This document shows, piece after piece, positions 9,927-19,139 of a DNA stretch of 44,906 bases. The DNA is taken from NCBI GenBank assembly GCA_017429345.1, contig JAFRPB010000060.1, forward strand, positions 1 to 44,906. Reading direction: 5' to 3'. How positions within the stretch are numbered: position 1 is the stretch's first letter; the number at the start of each line of letters is the position of its first letter. A program made the translations under genes and the position numbers. The notes below the pieces were generated by a model. It searched no databases. It saw only the letters and a list, made by a program, of their open reading frames with translations, and was not told the origin of the DNA. The stretch is from Clostridia bacterium (lineage in GTDB: Bacteria > Bacillota > Clostridia > Oscillospirales > Acutalibacteraceae).

Positions 9927-10625
9927 ATGACAGAAAAAATTTCCGCCGCGCAATATGTGCGCGAACGGCTGCTCGCCCTGCGGGACGAAGAATATCAACG
10001 CTTCACTGCGAAGCTGCTGCCGAATATCCCGCCCGAGCGCGTTCTGGGCGTGCGCACGCCCGACCTGCGCGCGCTGGCGAAGGAGCTGCACGGAACGCCC
10101 GCCGAAACGGAATATCTCGACGCGCTGCCCCATTATTACAACGAGGAAAACATCCTGCACGCCGTTCTTCTGGGATATGAGAAGGATTATTCCGCCGCCG
10201 TCGCGCGGATGAACGCGTTTCTGCCGTACGTCGACAACTGGGCGGTCTGCGACGTCATCAATCCGAAGGCGTTCGGAAAGGCTGGCGGCGAGCTGATCTC
10301 GCAGGTCAAAGAATGGATCGCCTCGGGCGAGGATTACACGGTCCGTTTCGCCGTGAGCTGCCTGATGAAGTATTTTCTCGACGAAAAATTCAGGCCGGAA
10401 TATCTTGACCTCGCAGTGCAGATCCAAAGCGAGGAATACTACGTCAACATGATGCGGGCGTGGTATCTCGCCACGGCGCTGGCGAAGCAGTACGAAACGA
10501 CCGTGCCGATCCTCGAAGACCGCCGCCTCGACCGTTGGACGCACAACAAGACGATCCAGAAGGCGGTCGAGAGCTTCCGGGTGAGCGACGAGCATAAGGC
10601 CTATCTGAAAACGCTGAGATACTGA
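9927..10625 (+). CDS. AlkD-like DNA alkylation repair protein
   Basis: This 232-residue, all-helical protein matches the AlkD family (HEAT-like repeats): LLPNIPPERVLGVRTPDLR near residues 30-48, then YVDNWAVCDV and the conserved Trp/Asp region around it. AlkD-type enzymes excise positively charged alkylated bases such as 3-methyl and 7-methyl purines from DNA. The start follows GGAGGAGG (9912-9919), a strong ribosome site. It is divergent from the sirtuin gene and is followed 40 bases later by the DUF4317 gene on the same strand, so these two may be co-transcribed. Substrate range cannot be told from sequence alone. Confidence 0.9.
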   Translation: MTEKISAAQYVRERLLALRDEEYQRFTAKLLPNIPPERVLGVRTPDLRALAKELHGTPAETEYLDALPHYYNEENILHAVLLGYEKDYSAAVARMNAFLPYVDNWAVCDVINPKAFGKAGGELISQVKEWIASGEDYTVRFAVSCLMKYFLDEKFRPEYLDLAVQIQSEEYYVNMMRAWYLATALAKQYETTVPILEDRRLDRWTHNKTIQKAVESFRVSDEHKAYLKTLRY

Positions 10626-10665
10626 TTTATCAATACGGATTATAGTTTCGGAGGAAATGATCGAA

Positions 10666-11811
10666 ATGAACGAAAAAGAGATCGGCGAGCTGCGGCGGCA
10701 TTTGCGGGCGGACAAGTGCTCGGTAAACGACCTTTACGGCTGCTTTGTCAACGAGAAAAAAGAGATCGTCACCACCTTCCGTCAGCCGCTCGGCCTGACG
10801 CCCTCGGACGACGCGGAGGCGGTTTTGCAGATCATGCGCAAGGCGCTTTCCGGCACGGTCGGGAAAAATCTTCTCGCCCTGCCGTTTTCGACCGAACAGG
10901 TCATGGACAGCGACGAGCATAGAATGTTCTCTGCGCTGCGTACGCGCGACCAGAGCTGCGAGGCGGCGGTCGGCGCGCTGTTTGAGCAGACCGCGGCGGC
11001 TCTGCGGATGGAAACGCCGTATCTGATTCTGTTGGCGCAGGATTCCTACGACGTGCCCGCCGTCGGCAAGGACGGCCTTGACGGCGACGGCGCGGAGGTG
11101 TTCAATTATTGCCTTTGCGCGGTGTGTCCCGTGAAGGAGACGCGTCCCGCGCTGGGATTTTTTCCGGCGGAAAACACGTTCCGCAGTCTATTGAGTAACC
11201 GGGTGATCTGCGCGCCGGAGCTGGGCTTTTTATTCCCGTCCTTTGACGAGCGCACCGCGAATATTTACGATGTGCTTTATTATACGAAGCATTCCGCCGA
11301 GAATCACGCGGAGTTCATCGAGCAGGTCATGCGCACCGTCGTTCCGATGCCCGCCGACGAACAGAAGGATACCCTCAACGGCATTCTCGAGAGCGTGCTT
11401 TCGGAGGAATGCAGTCTTGATCTTGCCGTGGAGCTGCGGGACGCGATCTGCGAACAGCTTGACGAGGCGCAGCAGTCGCATGCCGAAGAGCCGCCGGTCG
11501 TGTCAAAGAAGGACGTCAGCCGCGTTCTGCGTCGCTGCGGCGTGGGGGAGGAACGCGTCGAGGCGTTTGAGCGGGAATATCAGGAGACCTTCGGCAGCGC
11601 GGATATCCCGCCGAAGAATCTTGTTGACCGCAGGCGCTTTGAGGTGACGACGCCGGATGTGCAGATCCGCGTCTCGCCGGAGCGTTCCTATCTTGTCAGC
11701 ACCCGTACCATCGACGGCGTGCCGTATATCCTGATTCGCGCCGAGGACGGCGTCGAGGTCAACGGTATGCAGGTGCAGATCGCCGCGGAGCTCTCGCCGG
11801 ACGGAGAATGA
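10666..11811 (+). CDS. DUF4317 family protein
   Basis: This 381-residue cytoplasmic protein begins MNEKEIGELRRHLRADKCSVNDLYGCFVN, broken here only by its length, and the pattern (N/K)EKKEIVTTFRQPLG fits DUF4317, a family of unknown function common in Clostridia. There is no signal peptide or membrane segment. An upstream in-frame ATG at 10657 is only one or two bases from the GGAGG at 10651-10655, so 10666, about ten bases away, is the better start. The C-terminal part is Glu-rich and then beta-rich. It sits between the AlkD-like gene and a GH42 gene, but no functional link can be claimed. Confidence 0.85.
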   Translation: MNEKEIGELRRHLRADKCSVNDLYGCFVNEKKEIVTTFRQPLGLTPSDDAEAVLQIMRKALSGTVGKNLLALPFSTEQVMDSDEHRMFSALRTRDQSCEAAVGALFEQTAAALRMETPYLILLAQDSYDVPAVGKDGLDGDGAEVFNYCLCAVCPVKETRPALGFFPAENTFRSLLSNRVICAPELGFLFPSFDERTANIYDVLYYTKHSAENHAEFIEQVMRTVVPMPADEQKDTLNGILESVLSEECSLDLAVELRDAICEQLDEAQQSHAEEPPVVSKKDVSRVLRRCGVGEERVEAFEREYQETFGSADIPPKNLVDRRRFEVTTPDVQIRVSPERSYLVSTRTIDGVPYILIRAEDGVEVNGMQVQIAAELSPDGE

Positions 11812-11850
11812 GGTTCAAGTTCCCGATTATCGCGTTCTTTACATGAACGG

Positions 11851-11885
11851 AAGAATCCCGTCGCGAAACGGGGTTCTTCGTTTCA
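11851..11885 (+). terminator. Probable terminator after the DUF4317 gene
   Basis: A 10-bp stem, AAGAATCCCG (11851-11860) with CGGGGTTCTT (11869-11878) including one G-T pair, is followed by CGTTTCAT. The T-tract is weak, so termination may be partial. Confidence 0.55.
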
Positions 11886-11987
11886 TAAAACGCGATTGAA
11901 AGCGGACGGGAAAGGACATTTTTTCGCGCGCCTCTTTTCTTTTTCGCCAAAACATGTTATGCTGTAAAAAACGGGAGGCGCGGACGC

Positions 11988-13991
11988 ATGGACAAATATT
12001 ACGATCATATCATCCACGGAGGCGATTACAACCCCGACCAGTGGGTGGATACGAAGGAGATCTGGGATGAGGATCTGCGGCTGATGGATCTTGCGAAGGT
12101 CAACTCCGCAACGGTGGGCATTTTCGCCTGGTCGCTGCTGGAGCCGGAGGAGGGCGTTTATAACTTCGGCTGGCTGGACGAAGTTATGGATAAGCTCGCG
12201 TCCCACGGCAAAAAGGCGATATTGGCGACGCCCTCCGGCGCGCGCCCGCCCTGGATGGCGCAGAAATACCCGGAGGTGCTGCGGGTGGAGGAAAGCGGGA
12301 TCCGCAACGAATACGGCGTGCGGCACAACCACTGCCTGACCTCGCCGGTCTACCGGGAGAAAACCGCAAAAATCAACCGGATGCTGGCGCAGCGGTACAA
12401 GGACCACCCCGCGCTGTTCATGTGGCACATTTCCAACGAATACAGCGGGGAATGCCACTGCGAGTTGTGTCAAAAGGCGTTCCGCGAGTGGCTCAAAAAA
12501 GAATATCACGGCTCCCTTGACGAGCTGAATTTCAAGTGGTGGAACGGCTTCTGGAGCCACCGCTTCACGGACTGGGAGCAGATCTCCTCGCCGAAATTCC
12601 GCGGCGAGAACCACGTGCCCGCCCTCAAGCTCGCGTGGCGGCGCTTTGTGACCGAGCAGCATCTTTCGTTTTATCTCGATGAGATCGCGCCGCTGCGGGA
12701 GCTGACGCCACAGGTGCCGGTCACGACGAATATGATGCGCCTCTATAAGGGGATCGACTACCGCAAATTCGCGCCGTTCGTCGACGTGATCTCGTGGGAC
12801 AACTACCCCGACTGGACCAACGGCGACAATACCGAACCCGCGGTCGTCACCGCGTTCGCGCACGACGTTTTCCGTTCGATGAAAAACGGCAAGCCCTTTT
12901 ATATGATGGAATCCACGCCCTCGATCGTCAATCACAAGCCGATCAACCGGCAGTTAAAATCCGGCGTGCAGGAGCTCGCGGCGATCCTCGCGGTCGCCCA
13001 CGGCGCGGACAGCGTGCAGTATTTCCAGTGGCGCAAGAGCCGGGGCGGGCATGAGAAATTCCACGGCGCGGTCGTGGATCACGTCGGGAACGAAAACACC
13101 CGCGTGTTCCGCGACGTGTCGAAGCTCGGCGGCGTGCTCGAACGGCTCGACTGCGTCGTCGGCGCGCGGACGGAAGCGAAGGCCGCGATCGTTTGCGACT
13201 GGGAAAACGCCTGGGCGACCGAGTTTTTCTGCGGCTACAACAACGAACGCCGCGATTACGACAGGGTCTGCGAGCGCTGGTACCGGGCGTTCCAGCGCCG
13301 GGGCGTGCCCGTGGACGTGATCCCCGAGGACCGGGACTTTTCAAAATACGACCTGATCGTTTCCCCGTTTCTCTATATGCTGAAGGACGGCGTCGCGGAC
13401 AGGATCGGACAATACGTCAAAAACGGCGGCCGCTGGGTCGGAACGTATCTGACCGGGATCGTCGACCGGGACGATCTTTGCTTCCTCGGCGGGGTCCCCG
13501 GGGACGGGCTGCGCGAGGTCTTCGGCGTATGGGCGGAGGAGACGGACTCCCTCGGCGAGGGCGAATACAATTCTGTTTGCTTCGGCGGGAAGACCTACCG
13601 CGCCGAATATACCTGCGACGTGATCCATACGGAGGGCGCGCAGACGCTCGGCGCGTATGAGACAGCCTCCTACTATGCGGGGACGCCCGCCGTGACGGTG
13701 AACGGATACGGCAAAGGCAAGGCGTATTACGTCGCGTTCCGCCCCCGGCAGGCGTTTATCGACGACTTCTGCGGCGGGATGATCGCCGAAACCGGTCTTT
13801 CCTCCGACGCGCCGTTCCCGCTGCCCGACGGCGTCTTCGCGAGAAAGCGCGGCGAAGTGCTGTTCGTGATGAATTTCAGCGGCGAAACGCGCTGCGTCAC
13901 GCTCGATCGGGCATACAGCGACGTTCTTACCGGCGGGGCGCGCGAGGGAGAGACCGTTCTGCCGGAAAACGGATATCTGATCCTGACCTGA
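11988..13991 (+). CDS. GH42 beta-galactosidase
   Basis: This 667-residue protein matches glycoside hydrolase family 42. It opens with GGDYNPDQW, typical of the family's TIM barrel. The acid/base glutamate is in WHISNEY (Glu151) and the nucleophile in FYMMEST (Glu308). Four cysteines at 106, 156, 158 and 161 fit the structural zinc site of GH42 trimers. The C-terminal half holds the trimerisation (Rossmann-like) and small beta domains. There is no signal peptide, so it acts in the cytoplasm on imported galactosides or short galacto-oligosaccharides. The start follows GGGAGG at about 11973-11978. No transporter or regulator lies beside it, so the natural substrate stays open. The next gene begins 45 bases downstream. 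Confidence 0.95.
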   Translation: MDKYYDHIIHGGDYNPDQWVDTKEIWDEDLRLMDLAKVNSATVGIFAWSLLEPEEGVYNFGWLDEVMDKLASHGKKAILATPSGARPPWMAQKYPEVLRVEESGIRNEYGVRHNHCLTSPVYREKTAKINRMLAQRYKDHPALFMWHISNEYSGECHCELCQKAFREWLKKEYHGSLDELNFKWWNGFWSHRFTDWEQISSPKFRGENHVPALKLAWRRFVTEQHLSFYLDEIAPLRELTPQVPVTTNMMRLYKGIDYRKFAPFVDVISWDNYPDWTNGDNTEPAVVTAFAHDVFRSMKNGKPFYMMESTPSIVNHKPINRQLKSGVQELAAILAVAHGADSVQYFQWRKSRGGHEKFHGAVVDHVGNENTRVFRDVSKLGGVLERLDCVVGARTEAKAAIVCDWENAWATEFFCGYNNERRDYDRVCERWYRAFQRRGVPVDVIPEDRDFSKYDLIVSPFLYMLKDGVADRIGQYVKNGGRWVGTYLTGIVDRDDLCFLGGVPGDGLREVFGVWAEETDSLGEGEYNSVCFGGKTYRAEYTCDVIHTEGAQTLGAYETASYYAGTPAVTVNGYGKGKAYYVAFRPRQAFIDDFCGGMIAETGLSSDAPFPLPDGVFARKRGEVLFVMNFSGETRCVTLDRAYSDVLTGGAREGETVLPENGYLILT

Positions 13992-14036
13992 TCCGTCGCC
14001 GTTCCGGCGCGGACGATTTCGAACGGAGGAAACAGA

Positions 14037-15608
14037 ATGAAAAAAGACAGATCAACAACAGAACGGACGCAAAACGCGGCGGTTCCGCCGCCGGAGGCAA
14101 AGCTTTCCGGCGCGCCGAGCCGCGCGGAGAAGATCCGCACATTCCTGTTTCTGCTGCTCGGGAACCTGATCGCGTATCTTCCTATGTGCGCGTTCGGCGG
14201 CGCGAGCTACAGCATCGACTCCCCGGCGATCCTGCTGGCGGGAGATTGGATTCATTACGGCGGATTTATTGACTCCTACCGCTACGTCGGCGCGCTCATT
14301 TATAAGATCTATTCGCTGATCGGGCATAACCCGATCGGCAACTGCACCCCGGATATTATTTTGTTTATCCTGCTTGCGGCGATCGGCACGACCGCGTTTG
14401 TATACTGCCTGATCAATCATCTGAAGATCAAGGGGATCGCTCCTTTTGCCGCGATCGAGTTCGCGACGCTTCTTGCCATTGAGAACGCGTGGTTCAGCGA
14501 GATTCTTGCGTTCCCCGAAAGCGTGTTCCTGACCGGCGTCGGGCTTGTGTTCTGTTTTGCCGCGCTGATCGTTTTCATGCGGCGGCGCTCCGTGATAAGC
14601 CGGATCTTCTGCGCCGTGCTGCTGCTGTGCGCGATCGCGACGTATCAGCAGTTTCTTTCGGTGTTCATCATTTTCATGATCGCTATTATCGGCGCAGAGC
14701 TCACCGCGGACGGCCGGAGCCGGGCAAAGGACGTTTTTTTCGCATATTTCAAACCCGCCGTTTTCGTTCTGATCACCTGCGTCGTCTATTTCGCCGCGGG
14801 GATCGCGATCGCGAAATATTTCGATATCGCGGGAAGCAGCCGGACGGCGCTTTCGTTTTCTGCCGTTTCGGAAAACATTAAATACTTTATATCTCATCAG
14901 CACTCGTTCCTGCGGGGAAGAGGTCTGTTCAAAACGGAGATCCTGACCGCGGCGTTCATCGCGTTGGGCGCGCTTTGGTTTCTCTGCCTGATGATATATG
15001 CTTTGAAGAAAAAGGAATATGTGAAAGCGGGATTCATTCTGGCGTCCTACGCCGCCGCTTACGTATCGGCGTATCTGCTCGGGCTGATCTCAACGTCTCA
15101 CGCGACAAGAGCGCTGTTCGCCCTGTTTTCCGTTTTCTTCCTGTTTACCGCGGGGATCGTCGCCAAAAGCCCGAAGAAAATCATCTGCGCCGTTCCGGCG
15201 TGTATTCTTGCGGTCGTGCTGGCGGCAAATCTGTTTGTGATCATCCGCGGCGGGAACAGTCACCGGATCCAGCGCGAACTCGATATCGACTGCGCCGAGC
15301 GGATCTCCGAGGCGATCGACTCGTATGAAAAAATAAGCGGCGTCACCGTAAAGACGATCGCTTACTGTTACGATGAACAACAGGAGCCCGAACGCGGCGA
15401 GTCGTTGTTTTATTTCAATTTCGCGCTCGAGCCGATTCTTACGCTGAAATCCGCCAGATATGAGCAGGGCGTTGAACAGATCTATACATTTACGGACGTC
15501 CCGGAGGAAATATACGAGCGGTATTTCGCCGGCAAAGACTGGCATGAGTTCAATCTTGAGGAACAGCTGCACATTATTGACGATACGGCGTATCTGTGCG
15601 TGTTTTAA
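14037..15608 (+). CDS. Polytopic membrane protein, GtrII-like (Glucos_trans_II)
   Basis: This 523-residue protein has a hydrophilic N-terminus of about 30 residues, then roughly ten hydrophobic segments (for example FLFLLLGNLIAYLP, IILFILLAAIGTTAFVY, FVLITCVVYFAAGIAI), and a soluble C-terminal domain of about 110 residues. The early motif GDWIHYGGFIDSYRYVG resembles the acidic/GR region of GtrII-type glucosyltransferases, which modify surface glycans from lipid-linked sugars. This is family-level resemblance seen by eye. The start follows GGAGGAAACAG. It lies 45 bases after the GH42 gene and may share its transcript, and it ends at the bidirectional terminator facing the his operon. Confidence 0.72.
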   Translation: MKKDRSTTERTQNAAVPPPEAKLSGAPSRAEKIRTFLFLLLGNLIAYLPMCAFGGASYSIDSPAILLAGDWIHYGGFIDSYRYVGALIYKIYSLIGHNPIGNCTPDIILFILLAAIGTTAFVYCLINHLKIKGIAPFAAIEFATLLAIENAWFSEILAFPESVFLTGVGLVFCFAALIVFMRRRSVISRIFCAVLLLCAIATYQQFLSVFIIFMIAIIGAELTADGRSRAKDVFFAYFKPAVFVLITCVVYFAAGIAIAKYFDIAGSSRTALSFSAVSENIKYFISHQHSFLRGRGLFKTEILTAAFIALGALWFLCLMIYALKKKEYVKAGFILASYAAAYVSAYLLGLISTSHATRALFALFSVFFLFTAGIVAKSPKKIICAVPACILAVVLAANLFVIIRGGNSHRIQRELDIDCAERISEAIDSYEKISGVTVKTIAYCYDEQQEPERGESLFYFNFALEPILTLKSARYEQGVEQIYTFTDVPEEIYERYFAGKDWHEFNLEEQLHIIDDTAYLCVF

Positions 15609-15737
15609 TATAAAGAATTCCATCCCGTCTTACGCGAACGCCGGAAACGAGGGGATCCGGATTGCCTGATCCAAAAAAGACAGACGTTTCCGAAATGCAG
15701 CAGAGAAGAGCAAAAGATATTCTTCTTAATATATAAA

Positions 15738-15772
15738 AACCGCAGAAGCATCCGGCTGCTTCTGCGGTTTTT
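15738..15772. terminator. Bidirectional terminator between the membrane protein gene and hisIE
   Basis: A perfect stem, AAACCGCAGAAGCA (15738-15751) with TGCTTCTGCGGTTT (15758-15771), has a 6-base loop, T residues to the right and A residues to the left (T on the minus strand). It serves the + gene ending at 15608 and the minus-strand his operon ending at 15796. Confidence 0.9.
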
Positions 15773-15795
15773 TATGCGTTATGTTTTGTTTTCGG

Positions 15796-16452
15796 TTACT
15801 GGTTCGCCGCGGTGGATTTCTCCTGCTTGACCTTGTGATCGATCACGTGGCGGGAGGCGAGCTCGCGGGTGATATCGTCGATGCCGATGCCCGTTTCCGC
15901 CATCAGCACCATGACGTGATAGGCGAGGTCCGCGATCTCATAGACCGTTTCGCCCTTGTCGCCGCCCTTCGCGGCGATGATGACCTCCGTGGATTCCTCG
16001 CCGACCTTCTTGAGGATCTTGTCGATCCCCTTTTCAAAAAGATAGGTCGTGTAGGAGCCCTCCTGCGGGTTCGTCTTGCGCCCTTTGATGAGCTCCATCA
16101 GCCCTTCATAAGTGAAAGGCGCGTTTTCCGACTGATAGACTGGGTTGAAGAAGCAGCTGTCGCTCCCGGTATGGCAGGCGGGGCCGTCTTTTTTGACGGT
16201 CACGACGAGGGCGTCTTTGTCGCAGTCGGCGGTGATATCCACGATATGCTGCACGTTGCCGCTGGTCTTGCCCTTGCGCCAGAGCTCTTTCCGAGAGCGC
16301 GACCAGAAGCAGGTGCGCTTTTCACGGATGCTGATCTCCAGGCTCTCGCGGTTCATATAGGCGAGCGTGAGCACCTTTTTTGTCCCGGCGTCGACGACGA
16401 TCGCGGGGATCAGCCCTTTCTCGTCAAATCTGAGTTCGTCGATGTTGATCAT
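15796..16452 (-). CDS. hisI: HisIE: phosphoribosyl-AMP cyclohydrolase / PR-ATP pyrophosphohydrolase
   Basis: This 218-residue bifunctional enzyme catalyses steps 2 and 3 of histidine synthesis. The N-terminal HisI domain shows [17 protein letters not shown], the metal-binding DCDKD and [10 protein letters not shown]. The C-terminal HisE domain (from about residue 112) shows [15 protein letters not shown] and the downstream acidic helix of the MazG-like fold. It removes pyrophosphate from PR-ATP and then opens the adenine ring. Its ATG overlaps the hisF stop (TAATG), which implies translational coupling. It is the last gene of the operon, directly before a bidirectional terminator. The 12-residue polar tail after the HisE core is unremarkable. 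Confidence 0.97.
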   Translation of the reverse strand: MINIDELRFDEKGLIPAIVVDAGTKKVLTLAYMNRESLEISIREKRTCFWSRSRKELWRKGKTSGNVQHIVDITADCDKDALVVTVKKDGPACHTGSDSCFFNPVYQSENAPFTYEGLMELIKGRKTNPQEGSYTTYLFEKGIDKILKKVGEESTEVIIAAKGGDKGETVYEIADLAYHVMVLMAETGIGIDDITRELASRHVIDHKVKQEKSTAANQ

Positions 16453-17228
16453 TATTCTCTCTCCTCATTGACCTGCCGTACGTTGATCCCGTTGGCGGCA
16501 AGCAGTTTTTTCAGTTCGTTGATCTTTACCTCGCCGAAATGGAAGATCGAGGCGGCGAGGCCCGCGTCCACCTTCGGCAGCGTCCTGAACAGCGTGACGA
16601 AATCCTCCGCCTTTCCCGCGCCGCCCGAGGCGATCACGGGCACGCTCACGGCATTGCACACCGCGTCGAGCATTTCAAGATCGAAACCGTTCTTCACGCC
16701 GTCGGTGTCGATGCTGTTGAGCACGACCTCGCCTGCGCCGTTCTCCACGCAGCGCCGGATCCACGAGATCGCCTCCATGCCCGTATTCTCCCTGCCGCCC
16801 TTGGCGAACACGGTGAACCGGCCGTCCACGCGCTTGACGTCCGCGGAGATCACGACGCACTGGTCGCCGTATTTCTTTGCCGCCGCGCCGACGAGCGAGG
16901 GATCGCGGATCGCGCCGCTGTTGACGCTGACCTTGTCCGCCCCGCATTTGAGCACCCGGTCGAAATCGTCGAGGGTATTGATGCCGCCGCCCACGGTCAG
17001 GGGGATGAAGATCGTTTCCGCGGTTTTTTTGAGGATATCGGTGAACAGCGCGCGCCCCTCGGCGGATGCGGTGATGTCGTAGAACACCAGCTCGTCCGCG
17101 CCGGCGGAGCTATAATAGGACGCGAGCGCCACGGGGTCGTTCACGTCGCCTAAATTTTCAAAATTCGTGCCCTTGACGACGCGGCCGTTTCGCACGTCGA
17201 GACAGGGGATAATGCGTTTGGTGATCAT
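16452..17228 (-). CDS. hisF: HisF: imidazole glycerol phosphate synthase cyclase subunit
   Basis: This 258-residue (beta/alpha)8 enzyme opens [16 protein letters not shown]. The two catalytic aspartates sit at Asp11 and Asp130 (ISADVK), as in well-studied HisF proteins. Phosphate loops LTVGGGI and [11 protein letters not shown] are present. With HisH it converts PRFAR and glutamine-derived ammonia to imidazole glycerol phosphate and AICAR. hisH is not adjacent here; hisA lies between them. An inserted repeat element fills most of the 198-base gap upstream to hisA. The stop overlaps the hisIE start by one base. Confidence 0.98.
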   Translation of the reverse strand: MITKRIIPCLDVRNGRVVKGTNFENLGDVNDPVALASYYSSAGADELVFYDITASAEGRALFTDILKKTAETIFIPLTVGGGINTLDDFDRVLKCGADKVSVNSGAIRDPSLVGAAAKKYGDQCVVISADVKRVDGRFTVFAKGGRENTGMEAISWIRRCVENGAGEVVLNSIDTDGVKNGFDLEMLDAVCNAVSVPVIASGGAGKAEDFVTLFRTLPKVDAGLAASIFHFGEVKINELKKLLAANGINVRQVNEERE

Positions 17229-17288
17229 TTTTACACTGTGCCTCTTACGTTATGATGTCAAGCGTCAAGCTTGGAAATGCGATCCTCT

Positions 17289-17438
17289 TAATGGACAATG
17301 GATAATGGATAATGGATAATGGATAAATAATAGACTATTATGACTCCGATAATTTGTAAAGCGGTAATGATACGTTCATCTATAAACGGGTACGGGCGGA
17401 GCCCTTCATTATCCATTGTCCATTGTTCATTTGTCATT
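17289..17438 (-). repeat. Minisatellite-armed palindromic element in the hisA-hisF gap
   Basis: Tandem GGATAATGGATAATGG-type arm at 17289-17328 and the inverted arm CATTATCCATTGTCC at 17405-17438 flank an AT-rich core. A small stem GGGC-gga-GCCC (17394-17403) and the motif GGGTACGGG precede the right arm. The right arm runs into the hisA coding end and supplies its last codons (Asn-Asp-Lys) and stop. Two relatives lie in the hisA-hisH and hisC-hisD gaps. Confidence 0.75.
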
Positions 17439-18143
17439 GGCCGTCGCGATCGCGGCGGTCAATGACAGATCTCCGGTATAAATCGCCTTGCCGACGATCG
17501 CGCCGTAAAGCCCCATCTCGCGCAGGGAGATAATATCCGCAAGCGTCGAAACGCCGCCCGAGGCGGTGATATCGACGGAATAACGCGAAGACAGATCGCG
17601 GTACAGCTCCACGTTCGTGCCGGAGAGCAGCCCATCCTTTGAAATATCGGTGCAGATCACGGTCTTCACGCCGAGCGCCTGCAGCCGGTCGAAGAATTCA
17701 TAAACGCCGAGCCCGGAATCGCTGCGCCAGCCCTTGATCGAGACGTTCCCGTCGCGGATATCCGCGCCCACGGCGATCTTCTCGCCGTATCTGCCGACGG
17801 CTTCCTCCAGAAACGCGGGGTCCGTCACCGCCGCGGTGCCGACGATCACGCGGAACACGCCCGCGCCGATGTATTTTTCGACGGTCGCCATATCCCGCAC
17901 GCCGCCGCCGATCTCGACCCGGAGCGCCGTTTGTTCGACGAGCGCTTTCACCGTTTCGAAATTCGGCGTGCCTCCGTCGCGAGCGCCTTCAAGATCGACC
18001 GCGTGCAGATATTCCGCGCCCGCCGCCTGAAAGCGCAGCGCGTGCTCCACGGGGTCGCCGTAGTCCGTCATTTGATCGTAATCGCCCCGGACAAGGCGCA
18101 CCGCCCTGCCGCCGATGATGTCCGTCGCGGGGAATATAATCAT
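17427..18143 (-). CDS. hisA: HisA: ProFAR isomerase
   Basis: This 238-residue (beta/alpha)8 isomerase converts ProFAR to PRFAR. The catalytic aspartates are Asp8 (FPATDIIGG) and Asp128 (VGADIRDG). Phosphate loops EIGGGVRD and TASGGVSTL are intact, as is the TDISKDGLLSGTN segment. The last codons, coding Asn-Asp-Lys, and the TGA stop fall inside a repeat-element arm, so the C-terminus appears to have been remade by the insertion. The catalytic core is complete and the length is normal. Confidence 0.97.
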   Translation of the reverse strand: MIIFPATDIIGGRAVRLVRGDYDQMTDYGDPVEHALRFQAAGAEYLHAVDLEGARDGGTPNFETVKALVEQTALRVEIGGGVRDMATVEKYIGAGVFRVIVGTAAVTDPAFLEEAVGRYGEKIAVGADIRDGNVSIKGWRSDSGLGVYEFFDRLQALGVKTVICTDISKDGLLSGTNVELYRDLSSRYSVDITASGGVSTLADIISLREMGLYGAIVGKAIYTGDLSLTAAIATANDK

Positions 18144-18173
18144 AGTTTTTCTCCTCTGCCGCTTATAAATGAG

Positions 18174-18526
18174 AAATTAGGAATGAGGAATGAGGAATGT
18201 CGGAAGTCGCTTCGCGACTTGGATCATACAGACCGCAAGTATGAAATACGAGTTAAGTAAGCGCTGATTAATTCCGGTGCGCAGATTGCGCTGTCAGATT
18301 TTTCGTCAGATTGTTCAATAAGACCGCAGGAAGGCTGTCGCCTTTCAAGGGATTTTTGGGCGATATGACGGAAAAGATGCAAGCAAGGTGCGTGCCGAAT
18401 CTTCAGATGTGAATGAATCAGTGGTTACTTAAACATTCCGCTTCAAAATATAAGAATATATACTGAGGGTACGGGGCGCAGCCCCGTCATTCATTCCTCA
18501 CTCCTCACTCCTCATTCCTCATTTTA
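18174..18526 (-). repeat. Minisatellite-armed element in the hisH-hisA gap, carrying a nested MITE
   Basis: The left arm, GGAATGAGGAATGAGG (about 18180-18199), is followed by the hairpin AAGTCGC-ttc-GCGACTT (18204-18220). The right end has the GGGTACGGGGC hairpin (18465-18487) and the inverted arm CATTCCTCACTCCTCACTCC (within 18488-18526). Between them lies the 180-base MITE-like copy B, so the gap looks like a nested insertion. The right arm includes the TGA stop of hisH. Confidence 0.75.
18253..18432 (+). mobile_element. MITE-like element, copy B
   Basis: The ends TTAAGTAAGCGCTGATT (18253-18269) and the inverted AATCAGTGGTTACTTAA (18416-18432) match over about 22 bases with four differences. 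The interior shares GCAGATTGCGC, TTTTTCGTCAGATTGT, GACGGAA and CAAGCAAG in the same order with copy C (31394-31558, minus strand). No open frame is seen inside. Confidence 0.65.
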
Positions 18527-19139
18527 TTTCTGTAAACGCTTTCAGGATCCGCAGCCCGACGCTGCCGCTCTTTTCCGGGTGGAACTGCGTGCCGAAGACG
18601 TTCCCGCGCTCGACCGAGGCGGTCAGAAGCGCGCCGTATTCTGCCCGCGCGGTGACCGACTCGTCGCAGTCCGCGCCATAATACGAATGCACGAAATACA
18701 CGCAGTCGCCCTCGTCGATATACTTGTATAGCGCCGATTTTTCCCTGTTTTTCGGAAAGATCAGCCCGTTCCAGCCGATATGCGGGATCTTGAGCTCCGC
18801 CGGGATGACGCCGAGCATCGGCTTAACAGCGCCGCCGATCAGCCCGAGCCCTTCGTGCTCGCCGTATTCATAACTTTTCTCGAACAGCATCTGCATGCCG
18901 AGGCAGATCCCCAGCAGCGGCTTGCCTTTTTCCGTCTCTTCGAGGATCACCCGGTCAAGGCCCGCGTCGCGCAGCTTCCTTGCCGCGTCCTCAAACGCGC
19001 CGACGCCGGGCAGAATGATCCGCTCGCTCGCCGCGATCACTTCGGGATCGCCCGTCACGACCGCCTCGGCGCCGATGGCGGCAAAGGAGCTTTTCAGCGA
19101 GAACAGATTGCCCACGCCGTAGTCGATGATCGCGGTCAT
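18519..19139 (-). CDS. hisH: HisH: imidazole glycerol phosphate synthase glutaminase subunit
   Basis: This 206-residue class I glutamine amidotransferase carries the nucleophile Cys79 in LLGICLGMQ and the His187/Glu189 pair in QFHPEKSG. The N-terminal IIDYGVGN and the oxyanion segment ILPGVGAF are present. It supplies ammonia through HisF. The ATG follows the hisB stop with no gap (TAA then ATG). The TGA stop lies inside the right arm of the element that separates it from hisA. Confidence 0.98.
   Translation of the reverse strand: MTAIIDYGVGNLFSLKSSFAAIGAEAVVTGDPEVIAASERIILPGVGAFEDAARKLRDAGLDRVILEETEKGKPLLGICLGMQMLFEKSYEYGEHEGLGLIGGAVKPMLGVIPAELKIPHIGWNGLIFPKNREKSALYKYIDEGDCVYFVHSYYGADCDESVTARAEYGALLTASVERGNVFGTQFHPEKSGSVGLRILKAFTEIK

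Noticed and set aside
11883-11987. A second regulatory structure before the GH42 gene
   Set aside because: Only a weak TATGCT and no consistent -35 or palindrome were seen.
17289-17438. A CRISPR array, suggested by regular short repeats in the his-operon gaps
   Set aside because: The units are contiguous minisatellites without spacers, and the second set is in inverse orientation.
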